Below are positions 42,166 to 51,376 of a DNA stretch of 64,000 bases, one piece after another. Position 1 is the stretch's first letter. Each line of letters opens with the position of its first letter. The notes under the pieces were generated by a model. That model was not told the DNA's origin, did not search any database, and saw only the letters and a list, made by a program, of their open reading frames with translations. The DNA comes from Antarctobacter aquimaris. GTDB taxonomy: Bacteria; Pseudomonadota; Alphaproteobacteria; Rhodobacterales; Rhodobacteraceae. A program made the position numbers and the translations under genes. The stretch spans positions 310,001 to 374,000 of the forward strand of contig NZ_FXYF01000003.1 in assembly GCF_900184945.1 (NCBI RefSeq), read 5' to 3'.

Positions 42166-44949
42166 ATGTCCGACACGATCCGATTCACGCTGGATGGCCA
42201 GGAGGTCGAGGCGGAGAAGGGGATGACGATCTGGGAGGTCGCCAACGGGCGCGGCCTGAAGATCCCGCATCTGTGCCACAAGCCTGCGCCGGGCTACCGC
42301 CCCGACGGCAACTGCCGCGCCTGCATGGTCGAGATCGAGGGCGAGCGCACGCTGGCCGCCTCCTGCATCCGCGAACCCAGCGACGGGATGGTGGTCAAGA
42401 CCGCCACCGCCCGTGCCCAGACCGCGCGCAAGCTGGTGATGGAACTGCTGCTGGCCGACCAGCCCGAACGCAACGCGGCGCACGACAAGTCCTCCCACCT
42501 GTGGGACATGGCCGAGGCCACCGGCGTTTCGGAATCGCGCTTTCCGACGCTTGAGGCCGAGCGGATCCCGCTGCTGGACGACAGCCACATCGCGATGAAG
42601 GTCAACTTGGATGCCTGCATCCAGTGCGGGCTGTGCGTGCGCGCCTGCCGCGAGGTGCAGGTCAACGACGTCATCGGCATGGCCGGGCGCGGGCATGACG
42701 CCTACCCGGTCTTCGACCTCGCCGACCCGATGGGCGCGTCGACCTGCGTGGCCTGCGGCGAATGCGTCCAGGCCTGCCCCACCGGCGCGCTGATGCCCGC
42801 CACCGTGGTGGACGAGAACCAGGTCGGCGACCGCGCCGATTTCGACAAGGCGGTGCAGTCGGTCTGCCCGTTCTGCGGCGTCGGCTGCCAGGTCTCGATC
42901 AAGATCAAGGATGGCAAGGTCAAATATGTCGAGGGCGTGAACGGCCCCGCGAACGAAGGGCGGCTCTGCGTCAAGGGCCGCTTTGGCTATGACTACATCC
43001 ACCACCCCCACCGCCTGACCAAGCCGCTGATCCGCCGCAAGGACGCGCCGGAAAAGGGTCTGAACGTCGATCCGAACAACCCGCTGACCCATTTCCGCGA
43101 GGCGACCTGGGCCGAGGCGATGGACGCCGCGGCGCACGGGCTGGCGGACCTGCGGTCCTACTACGGCGGCGCTTCGGTCGCGGGCTTCGGCAGCGCCAAG
43201 TGCACCAACGAAGAGGCCTACCTGTTCCAGAAGTTCATCCGCCAGGGTTTTGGCCACAACAACGTGGACCACTGCACGCGGCTGTGCCACGCCTCCTCGG
43301 TGGCGGCGCTGATGGAGAACGTCGGGAGCGGCGCGGTGACCGCGACCTTCAACGAGATCGAGAACGCCGACGTGGCGATCGTGATCGGCGCCAACCCGAC
43401 CGAAAACCACCCCGTCGCCGCGACCTTCTTCAAGCAGTTCACCAAGCGCGGCGGCCAGTTGATCATCATGGACCCGCGCGGCACTGCGATGAAGCGGCAC
43501 GCAGCGCACATGCTGCAATTCCGCCCGGGCACCGACGTGGCCCTGCTGAACGCGATCATGAACGTGATCGTCGAGGAAAAGCTGTACGACCGGCAATACA
43601 TCGAGGGCTTTACCGAAGGTTTCTTCGAGTTCCGCGACCATATCCGCGCCTTCACCCCCGAGCGCATGTCCGAGCTCTGTGGCATAGATGCCGAGACCAT
43701 CCGCACCGTGGCGCGCACCTATGCGCGGGCCGAGCGGGCGATGATCTTCTGGGGCATGGGCATCAGCCAGCACATCCACGGCACCGACAATTCGCGCTGC
43801 CTGATCAGCCTCGCGCTGCTCTGCGGCCATGTCGGGCGGCCGGGCACCGGCCTGCACCCGTTGCGCGGGCAGAACAACGTTCAGGGGGCGTCCGACGCCG
43901 GTCTGATCCCGCAGGTGCTGCCGGATTACCAGTCGGTGACCGACCCGGAGGTGCGCGCGCTGTTCAAGCACATCTGGCGCGGCACCGAGATCCAGGCCAC
44001 GCCCGGCCTGACCGTGGTCGAGATCATGGACCGCGTGTACCGCGGCGAGATCAAGGGCATGTACATCCTGGGCGAGAACCCGGCGATGTCCGACCCGGAC
44101 GTCGAACACGCCCGCAAGGCGCTGGCGCAATTGGATCACCTGGTGGTGCAGGACATCTTCCTGACCGAGACGGCGAACTATGCCGACGTGATCCTGCCCG
44201 CTTCGGCCCTGCCCGAGAAAACCGGCACGGTGACCAACACCAACCGGCAGGTGCAGATGGCGCGCAAGGCGATCGAGCCGCCGGGCGAGGCACGCGAGGA
44301 CTGGGAGATCATCGTCGACCTGGCCCGGCGCATCGGGCTGGACTGGGATTACGACGACCCGCGCGAGATCTTCGACGAGATGAAGATGTCGATGCGCTCG
44401 CTGCACCACATCACCTGGAAACGGCTGGCGACCGAACATGCCGTGACCTATCCCTGCAACGGGCCCGACGATCCGGGACAGGCGGTGGTCTTTGGCGACG
44501 GCTTTCCGCGCCGCGCGGGGCGGGCCAAGTTCACCCCTGCGCGGGTGACGCCGCCGGCCGAGGTCCCGGACGAGCGTTTCCCGATGATCCTGACCACGGG
44601 GCGGCAGCTGGAGCACTGGCACACCGGGTCGATGACGCGGCGGGCGACGGTGCTGGACGCGGTGGAACCGGAGGCCAACTGCTCGCTGCACCCCGCGACT
44701 CTGCGCAAGCTGGGGGTGGAGCCAGGGGGCCTCGTGCGGCTGACGACGCGGCGCGGCTCGATCCAGGTGATGGCGCGGGCGGACCGGGCGGTGGCCGAGG
44801 ACATGGTGTTTCTGCCATTCGCCTATGTCGAGGCGGCGGCCAACATCCTGACCAACCCGGCGCTGGACCCCTTTGGCAAGATCCCCGAGTTCAAGTATTC
44901 CGCGGTGCGGGTCGAGAAGGTGGACGCAGGGCAGGTGGCGGCGGAGTGA
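42166..44949 (+). CDS. fdsA: Formate dehydrogenase alpha subunit (FdsA-type, Mo/W-bisMGD)
   Basis: 927 residues. Order of domains: N-terminal [2Fe-2S] (C37, C50, C53, C67), a NuoG-like segment (HDKSSHLW), two [4Fe-4S] ferredoxin motifs (C-I-Q-C-G-L-C and C-V-A-C-G-E-C), the cluster before the molybdopterin domain (C-P-F-C-G-V-G-C), the active-site pair C374-H375 in H-C-T-R-L-C-H-A (Cys, not selenocysteine) and the C-terminal molybdopterin domain. Related enzymes are soluble NAD-dependent formate dehydrogenases. No beta (FdsB), gamma (FdsG) or FdhD gene is adjacent on either side. Confidence 0.93.
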   Translation: MSDTIRFTLDGQEVEAEKGMTIWEVANGRGLKIPHLCHKPAPGYRPDGNCRACMVEIEGERTLAASCIREPSDGMVVKTATARAQTARKLVMELLLADQPERNAAHDKSSHLWDMAEATGVSESRFPTLEAERIPLLDDSHIAMKVNLDACIQCGLCVRACREVQVNDVIGMAGRGHDAYPVFDLADPMGASTCVACGECVQACPTGALMPATVVDENQVGDRADFDKAVQSVCPFCGVGCQVSIKIKDGKVKYVEGVNGPANEGRLCVKGRFGYDYIHHPHRLTKPLIRRKDAPEKGLNVDPNNPLTHFREATWAEAMDAAAHGLADLRSYYGGASVAGFGSAKCTNEEAYLFQKFIRQGFGHNNVDHCTRLCHASSVAALMENVGSGAVTATFNEIENADVAIVIGANPTENHPVAATFFKQFTKRGGQLIIMDPRGTAMKRHAAHMLQFRPGTDVALLNAIMNVIVEEKLYDRQYIEGFTEGFFEFRDHIRAFTPERMSELCGIDAETIRTVARTYARAERAMIFWGMGISQHIHGTDNSRCLISLALLCGHVGRPGTGLHPLRGQNNVQGASDAGLIPQVLPDYQSVTDPEVRALFKHIWRGTEIQATPGLTVVEIMDRVYRGEIKGMYILGENPAMSDPDVEHARKALAQLDHLVVQDIFLTETANYADVILPASALPEKTGTVTNTNRQVQMARKAIEPPGEAREDWEIIVDLARRIGLDWDYDDPREIFDEMKMSMRSLHHITWKRLATEHAVTYPCNGPDDPGQAVVFGDGFPRRAGRAKFTPARVTPPAEVPDERFPMILTTGRQLEHWHTGSMTRRATVLDAVEPEANCSLHPATLRKLGVEPGGLVRLTTRRGSIQVMARADRAVAEDMVFLPFAYVEAAANILTNPALDPFGKIPEFKYSAVRVEKVDAGQVAAE

Positions 44950-44958
44950 TCTAGATGT

Positions 44959-44976
44959 GCGCGCCTTGCGGCGCGC
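44959..44976 (+). terminator. Hairpin downstream of fdsA
   Basis: Perfect stem GCGCGCC-TTGC-GGCGCGC nine bases after the stop codon. No T-run. Probable transcript end or 3' stabiliser. Confidence 0.5.
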
Positions 44977-45074
44977 GCAGGCTGTCTCGGCGCCGGCCTG
45001 CGGCCTCTGCCTCGGGCCGCCTGTGCGGATCAGGTCGCCCTGCGCCGGCGCGGGGGATATGTGGCAAGGCCTGG

Positions 45075-45123
45075 GCGAGGGGCCAGCCCCTCGCGCGCCG
45101 CGGGATATATGAGACCGAAGATG
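45075..45123. repeat. Palindrome with GCGGGATATAT-GAAGAT element
   Basis: GCGAGGGGC (45075-45083) and GCCCCTCGC (45086-45094) form a nine-base stem with a two-base gap, followed by CGCGGGATATATGAGACC and GAAGATGG. This resembles the elements near 30140 and 58830. It overlaps the leader of the amidohydrolase gene. Confidence 0.55.
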
Positions 45124-45132
45124 GAGGGGGCG

Positions 45133-46335
<1,203 letters not shown>

Positions 46336-46403
46336 GGGCCTGCGGCGAACACGGTTTCGCGAGGATCCATCGTGGGCTAGGCTGGCGCAAAGGAGTGACC
46401 GCC

Positions 46404-46589
46404 ATGGACCCTGTCTCGATCGCCTTCTACGCCTCTGTCTGTGGTCTGCTCGGGCTGGCCGGGCCGAAACTGGGGGCCGCGCCGATCCGGCTGGGGATCG
46501 GGGCGGTGGTTGGCGTGCTGGCCGTCTCCGTGCTGCCCTGGGTGCAGCAGATGCTGGGCACGGCCGGCTATACCTTTTCCGGGCCCTAG
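46404..46589 (+). CDS. 61-residue two-helix membrane protein
   Basis: AGGAG lies 8 bases before ATG 46404. The product (MDPVSIAFYASVCGLLGLAG, then LGIGAVVGVLAVSVLPWVQQ and a polar end) has two hydrophobic helices and few charges. It lies 68 bases after the amidohydrolase and may be its operon partner. No family is recognised. Confidence 0.7.
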   Translation: MDPVSIAFYASVCGLLGLAGPKLGAAPIRLGIGAVVGVLAVSVLPWVQQMLGTAGYTFSGP

Positions 46590-46670
46590 GCGGGGCGCGC
46601 CTGCATCGGGCGGCGTGGATCAGGCGCCCGGTGTCAAATGTCGCATCCAAGACGCATGTTTCAATCCTAT

Positions 46671-46692
46671 CTCTGTCGCAAGACTGACAGAG
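46671..46692 (+). promoter_or_regulatory. Inverted repeat in the leader of the alternative oxidase gene
   Basis: CTCTGTC and GACAGAG are exact arms around an eight-base spacer. The second arm ends eight bases before ATG 46701, overlapping the AGAGG ribosome site. It could be a repressor site or a translation-controlling hairpin. Confidence 0.45.
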
Positions 46693-46700
46693 GTTGGAAA

Positions 46701-47369
46701 ATGAAAGAGAGACAGGACTTTACCCAAATGGACACCGCGCCTCAGCGTGACGTGGCGCTGGACGTTCATCACGCGCCGACCGATGTGCATGACCGCATCG
46801 CGCTGCGCATCGTCAAGATCATGCGGGTCTTTGCCGACCGTTTTTTCGCCAAGCGCTATGGCCATCGCGCCGTGGTGCTGGAAACCGTTGCGGCGGTGCC
46901 CGGCATGGTGGGCGGGCTGTTGCAGCACCTCCGCGCGGTGCGGCACATCCGCGACGACCAGGGCTGGATCCGCGAGCTGCTGGACGAGGCCGAAAACGAG
47001 CGCATGCACCTGATGACCTTCATCCACATCGCCCAGCCGACGCGGCTGGAGCGGGGGCTGATCATGGTGGCGCAGGCGGTCTTCTACAACGTGTTCTTCT
47101 TCACCTACCTGCTGGCGCCGCGTACCGCGCACCGGATCGTCGGCTATCTCGAGGAAGAGGCGGTGATCAGCTACACCCAGTACCTGGCCGAAATCGACGC
47201 CGGGCGGATCGAGAACGTGCCTGCGCCGAAGATCGCGCTGGATTACTGGAACCTGCCACGGTATGCGCGGCTGCGCGACGTGGTGATCCAGGTGCGCGCC
47301 GACGAGGCGCATCACCGCGACACCAACCACGGCTTTGCCGACCTGATCCGGGACGGGCAGCACCTTTAG
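46701..47369 (+). CDS. aox: Alternative oxidase (cyanide-insensitive ubiquinol oxidase)
   Basis: 222 residues, the compact bacterial form. All di-iron motifs are present: E61 in V-L-E-T-V-A-A-V-P-G-M, E100-R-M-H103 in N-E-R-M-H-L, the Glu of Y-L-E-E-E-A-V and E202-A-H-H205 in A-D-E-A-H-H-R-D. The membrane-associated helices around FYNVFFFTYLLAP are monotopic. It oxidises ubiquinol with O2 without pumping protons, and is tolerant of cyanide and NO. The preceding inverted repeat suggests regulation. Confidence 0.93.
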   Translation: MKERQDFTQMDTAPQRDVALDVHHAPTDVHDRIALRIVKIMRVFADRFFAKRYGHRAVVLETVAAVPGMVGGLLQHLRAVRHIRDDQGWIRELLDEAENERMHLMTFIHIAQPTRLERGLIMVAQAVFYNVFFFTYLLAPRTAHRIVGYLEEEAVISYTQYLAEIDAGRIENVPAPKIALDYWNLPRYARLRDVVIQVRADEAHHRDTNHGFADLIRDGQHL

Positions 47370-47436
47370 GCAGGGCCATCCTCCGGCTTGACGCTGGCGG
47401 TGCCGCCAGGCACCGTCCGCGCCGGAGGACCCCCGC

Positions 47437-48354
47437 TTGGCCAACGCCGTCTTCATCCAGAACCCGGACTCGATCTACCGCGACCGCCCCGGAGAGGCCT
47501 ACAACTTTCCGGCGCAGTACCTTGGCATGGTCGAGGAGACGCTGGGCGACTGGGTGGTGTTCTACGAAGGCAAAAAGGGCCGGTTCGGCTATGTCGCGGT
47601 GCAACGGGTCGCGGCCATCACCGGGGACCCGGAGCGGGACGGATGGTACTTTGCCCACCTGGACCGGGCGTCGCTGTTGCAGTTCGAAAGCCTTGTGGCG
47701 CGCGTCGATACCGCCGGGCGGGTCTACGAGGAACGGCTGGGCGGGCCGGACGGGAGGCCGTTTTCCGGCGGGCTGAACACCTCGGCGGTGCGGCGGCTGA
47801 CCCCGCAGGAATTTGCCCGGATCGTGAATGCTGGGCTCACCGAGATTGTGGATGAAGATGCGCTGCCCCGACAGGTGAAGCCGCAGTTCGACGACGAGCA
47901 AGTGCCGTTCCACCCGGCGCCGCTGGCGCGGGATCGAGTCCGGCTGCTGACGGAACGGCCCTATCGTGATGCGGCGTTCCAGAGGATGGTCAAGCGCGCC
48001 TATGGTGGCCGCTGTGCGATTTCGGGCCTGTCGCTGCGCAATGGCGGCGGCCGGGCCGAGGTGCAGGCGGCGCACATCCGGCCGGTCAGGGACAAGGGGC
48101 CGGACATCGTGCAGAACGGCCTGGCGCTGTCGGGGACGCTGCACTGGATGTTCGACCGGGGGCTGATCTCGGTAGCGGAGGACATGTCGATCCTCGTGTC
48201 ACACAACAAGGTGCCCGGCGAAGTGGTGGGGCGGCTGATTCATCCACGCCAGCGCCTGCTACTGCCAAGAGACCGGCGCGACCAGCCGCATCCCGATTAC
48301 CTGCGCTATCACCGCGAAAACGTGTTTGGCCGTGGGCCGCCGATGACCGGCTGA
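47437..48354 (+). CDS. HNH endonuclease with an N-terminal PUA/EVE-like domain
   Basis: 305 residues from TTG 47437 (GGAGG nine bases upstream). The C-terminal HNH_2-type nuclease has CAISGLSLRNGGGRAEVQAA, H213 in A-A-H-I, N227 and H236 in L-H-W-M-F-D-R-G. The N-terminal 130 residues (PDSIYRDRPGEAYNFPAQYL, GDWVVFYEGKKGRFGYVAV) look like the compact beta-barrel of PUA/EVE-type readers of modified bases. That link is inference. The fusion suggests a modification-dependent restriction enzyme. No methyltransferase is adjacent. Confidence 0.8.
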   Translation: MANAVFIQNPDSIYRDRPGEAYNFPAQYLGMVEETLGDWVVFYEGKKGRFGYVAVQRVAAITGDPERDGWYFAHLDRASLLQFESLVARVDTAGRVYEERLGGPDGRPFSGGLNTSAVRRLTPQEFARIVNAGLTEIVDEDALPRQVKPQFDDEQVPFHPAPLARDRVRLLTERPYRDAAFQRMVKRAYGGRCAISGLSLRNGGGRAEVQAAHIRPVRDKGPDIVQNGLALSGTLHWMFDRGLISVAEDMSILVSHNKVPGEVVGRLIHPRQRLLLPRDRRDQPHPDYLRYHRENVFGRGPPMTG

Positions 48355-48368
48355 CGCGCGCCGGGCGC

Positions 48369-48388
48369 CGGGGTGAACCCCGCCCTGC
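48369..48388. repeat. REP-like palindrome between convergent genes
   Basis: CGGGGT-GA-ACCCCG followed by CCCTGC. Read on the minus strand this is GCAGGGCGGGGTTCACCCCG, a relative of the arms inside rayT (9844-9866) and of the pair at 55620-55687. It separates the HNH gene from the response regulator gene. Confidence 0.55.
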
Positions 48389-48392
48389 GCCC

Positions 48393-49091
48393 TCAGCTCC
48401 AGCGCACGTCGCCGAGAAAGATGTAGCCCGCGCCGTAGATCGTCTTGATCAGGCGCGGGTTCTTCGGGTCCTCGCGCAGCTTTGTCCGCAGCCGCGAGAT
48501 GCGTACATCCATCGCCCGGTCAAAGCTCTCTCCCGCCGCCCCGCCCAGGGTTTCCTGCATGTGGGCGCGCGAAATCAGCCGCTTGGGGCTTTCGAGGAAC
48601 AGCCGCAGCACCTCGCCCTCGGCGTGGCTGAAGGGGGTTTCCTGCCCGGTCTCGTCCTCCAGCGCGTAGCGGTCGAAATGCGCGGTCCAGCCGTTGAACC
48701 GCGCGGTGTCCGAGGGCGCGGCGCGTTTCGGGCCGCGCAGGCGGGCGCGGATGCGGGCGACGACCTCGGCGGGATCGAACGGTTTGATGATGTAGTCGTC
48801 GGCGCCCAGTTCCAGCCCGGTCACCCGGTCCTGCACCTGCGCGCGCCCCGAGATGATGATCACCGTCGCGCCCTGTTCCAGCGCCAGCCGGTGCACCAGC
48901 GACAGCCCGTCGCGGTCCGGCAAGCCGAGGTCGACCAGGCAGACATCCGGCGTGGCACGGCGCAGCGCGGCCTCGAATTCGGTGGCGCGGCCGAACGACA
49001 GGGTGCGAAACCCGGCCTCGGTCAGCGCTTCGGACAGCATCTCGCGGATGGCCGGTTCGTCGTCGAGAATGGTGACGAGGGGGCTGGTCAT
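48393..49091 (-). CDS. OmpR-family response regulator
   Basis: 232 residues. The receiver domain has the acidic pair in ILDDEPAI, phospho-acceptor D54 in C-L-V-D-L-G-L-P and the Lys of D-Y-I-I-K-P-F-D. The C-terminal winged helix ends with RLISRAHMQETLGG, RAMDVRISRLRTKLRED and RLIKTIYGAGYIF. It regulates transcription by binding DNA as a dimer. Its ATG overlaps the TGA of the kinase gene (ATGA), so the two are coupled, kinase first. Confidence 0.94.
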   Translation of the reverse strand: MTSPLVTILDDEPAIREMLSEALTEAGFRTLSFGRATEFEAALRRATPDVCLVDLGLPDRDGLSLVHRLALEQGATVIIISGRAQVQDRVTGLELGADDYIIKPFDPAEVVARIRARLRGPKRAAPSDTARFNGWTAHFDRYALEDETGQETPFSHAEGEVLRLFLESPKRLISRAHMQETLGGAAGESFDRAMDVRISRLRTKLREDPKNPRLIKTIYGAGYIFLGDVRWS

Positions 49092-51001
49092 GGCGCGGGG
49101 GTAGCCGAATTGCTGTCCGCGGGAAAGGGGCCTATGGCGAGGAACCCGGCGAGGTCCTCGGCGCTGAACGGCTTGGGCAGGACGGGGGCCAGCGCCTGCG
49201 CCTCGCGGTGCAGCGGGTGGTCGGCGGGCAGCGAGGTCATGAAGCGCAACGGCGCCCCCGGCAGGCGGCGGGCCAGCGCCAGGCCGGGCGTGTCGCCCTC
49301 CAGCGAGATGTCCGACAGCACCAGCGCGATGTCCGGCAGGCCCTCGGCCAGGCTGACTGCCTCGTCGACCGAGGCGGCCTCGACCACCGCGTAGCCAAGA
49401 TCGGTCAGCATGCCGCGAATGGTCTCGCGCAGGTCGGGGCTGTCCTCGGCCAGCAGGGCAAGGCCGGTGGCGACGGGCGCCCCGGCGCGGCGCAACGGCA
49501 GGCGCAGCGAGACGCGCGCGCCGTGGCCGGTGTTGGCCAGCCGGACCGACCCGCCGGCCAGCTTGGTCATGTCGTAGACCATGGCCAGCCCCAGGCCCGA
49601 CCCTTCGCCGCCCTTGGTGGTGAAGAACGGCGCCAGCCCGTGTTCCAGCGCGGCGGGCGAAAAGCCGGGGCCGCTGTCCTCGACCGCGATCTGTAGCCAG
49701 GTGTCCTGGATTTCCTGCGCGGTGACGCTGATGCGGCCCTGCGCGCCGCAGGCATCGCGGGCGTTCAGGATCAGGTTCAGCAGCGCGTCCTGCAACAGGC
49801 CTGGATCAGCGAGGACGGTGCCCTGCGTCGCGACGGCGATCTCCAGCGCGATGCCCTCGGGCAGCGAGGGCGTGGCCAGCGTGCGCAATTCGTCGAGAAA
49901 CGGCGCCAGCGCCAGCGGCACCGGCTGCCAGCCGCGCTGGCTGGTCATGTCGGCGATGCGGTCCAGCAGCCGGCCGCCGCGCCGCGCCGCCGAGAGCGTG
50001 GCGGCGATCAACGGCTCGGCCTCGGGTCCCAGGCCCATGCGCGCCAGTTTCGACTGCATCCCCAGGATGATGGTCAGCAGGTTCGAAAAGTCATGTGCCA
50101 GCCCCGAGGTCAGCTGCGCTGCGATCTCGCGCCGCCGGGTCTGTTGCAGCGCCGCGCGCACCTGGGTTTCCTCGGTCACGTCCATCGACAGGATGTAGAC
50201 GCCGGGCTCCAGCGGGTCCGGGGTGAACACACCGCGAATGCGACGCGACGACATCTCGTCGGTGAATTCAAAGGTCGACTGGCGGCCCTGCTGGGCGGTC
50301 TCGAGGAAGGGGCGCACCTTGGCGTAGGCTTGCGGCCCCAGCGTCTGCGAGATGTGCAGCCCGAGGATCGAGGCCGGCCGCCCCGGCATCACGTCGCCCA
50401 GCCGGTTGTTGGAAAAGGTGTAGTGCCCGCCGGCATCGACGCGGGCGATGTGGGCGGGCATCATCTCGGTCGTGGTGCGGGTGCGGGCCTCCATCTCGGC
50501 CAGCTCGCGGCGCGCCTCTTCCAGCGCCTTGTTGGTGGCGGCAAGACGGCGGTTGGTGCGGGCCAGTTCCTCGGACCGTTTCAGCACCTCTTCGGACAGC
50601 AGTTCCGAGCGGGTGCGCAACAGCTGCTCCTGCGCGCGGGTCTGGGTGATGTCGGTGTAGACCGTGACCCAGCCGCCCCGCGGCAGCGGCGCGCCCTCGA
50701 CGCTGATTGTGCGGCCGTTGGCGCGGGTGCGCTCCATGTAGTGCGGCTCGAAGGCGCGGGCGGTCTGCACCCGGTCGCGGATAAAGGTCTCGGGATCGTC
50801 CACCGGGCCATACTCGCCGCGTTCGACAAGGTGGCGGATGGTGTCCTCGAACCGCGCGCCGGGGGTGGTGAGATTGGCCGGCAGGTCGAACATCTGGGCA
50901 AAGGGCGCGTTGCAGACGGCCAGGCGCAGGTCGCTGTCGTAGATCGTCAGCGCCTGCTGGATCAGGTTCAGCCCGGCCTGGGTCAGGGCAAGGGGTGTCA
51001 T
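49088..51001 (-). CDS. Hybrid PAS-domain sensor histidine kinase
   Basis: 637 residues, no transmembrane segment, so probably a cytoplasmic sensor. Two PAS domains (about residues 10-130 and 210-290) flank a coiled coil rich in Arg/Glu/Leu. The DHp box has H303 in G-L-A-H-D-F-S-N-L-L. The ATPase domain shows LNLILNARDACG and GGEGSGLGLAMVYDM. The C-terminal receiver carries D564 in V-L-S-D-I-S-L. The signal is unknown. It is divergent from the acyl-CoA synthetase gene, which it might control. Confidence 0.93.
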   Translation of the reverse strand: MTPLALTQAGLNLIQQALTIYDSDLRLAVCNAPFAQMFDLPANLTTPGARFEDTIRHLVERGEYGPVDDPETFIRDRVQTARAFEPHYMERTRANGRTISVEGAPLPRGGWVTVYTDITQTRAQEQLLRTRSELLSEEVLKRSEELARTNRRLAATNKALEEARRELAEMEARTRTTTEMMPAHIARVDAGGHYTFSNNRLGDVMPGRPASILGLHISQTLGPQAYAKVRPFLETAQQGRQSTFEFTDEMSSRRIRGVFTPDPLEPGVYILSMDVTEETQVRAALQQTRRREIAAQLTSGLAHDFSNLLTIILGMQSKLARMGLGPEAEPLIAATLSAARRGGRLLDRIADMTSQRGWQPVPLALAPFLDELRTLATPSLPEGIALEIAVATQGTVLADPGLLQDALLNLILNARDACGAQGRISVTAQEIQDTWLQIAVEDSGPGFSPAALEHGLAPFFTTKGGEGSGLGLAMVYDMTKLAGGSVRLANTGHGARVSLRLPLRRAGAPVATGLALLAEDSPDLRETIRGMLTDLGYAVVEAASVDEAVSLAEGLPDIALVLSDISLEGDTPGLALARRLPGAPLRFMTSLPADHPLHREAQALAPVLPKPFSAEDLAGFLAIGPFPADSNSATPAP

Positions 51002-51376
51002 CGACTGGCATTTTGCATGTGGGCGCCTCCTTGGGCGGGGACGGTAGCGCACTCCGTGTCGTCTGGGAAAGCCCGCCGCCGCACAGGTGCCGGCCCGGGC
51101 GCGCGCCCCGGGCGATCCCTTCGGCGCGCGTGGGCCTTGCGTCCAGCGCGACGAAGGGTGGCCGGTGATCCTTCCCGTGGAAGAAAACCCATGTCCGCCT
51201 GGCACCGGGCGCAGGGATTTGCCTTGTTAGAATTCGTAACAATTCGGAAAAGCTCAGGAAAAAGTTGACCCGGAGCCTGCCGCTTGTCCAAATGGGGTCA
51301 GAATCGCGCGACAAGCGGTCGGCCCGCCATGACGGGCGCAAGGGATGTCGGGGGACCGGCACGGGGAGGACGACAC

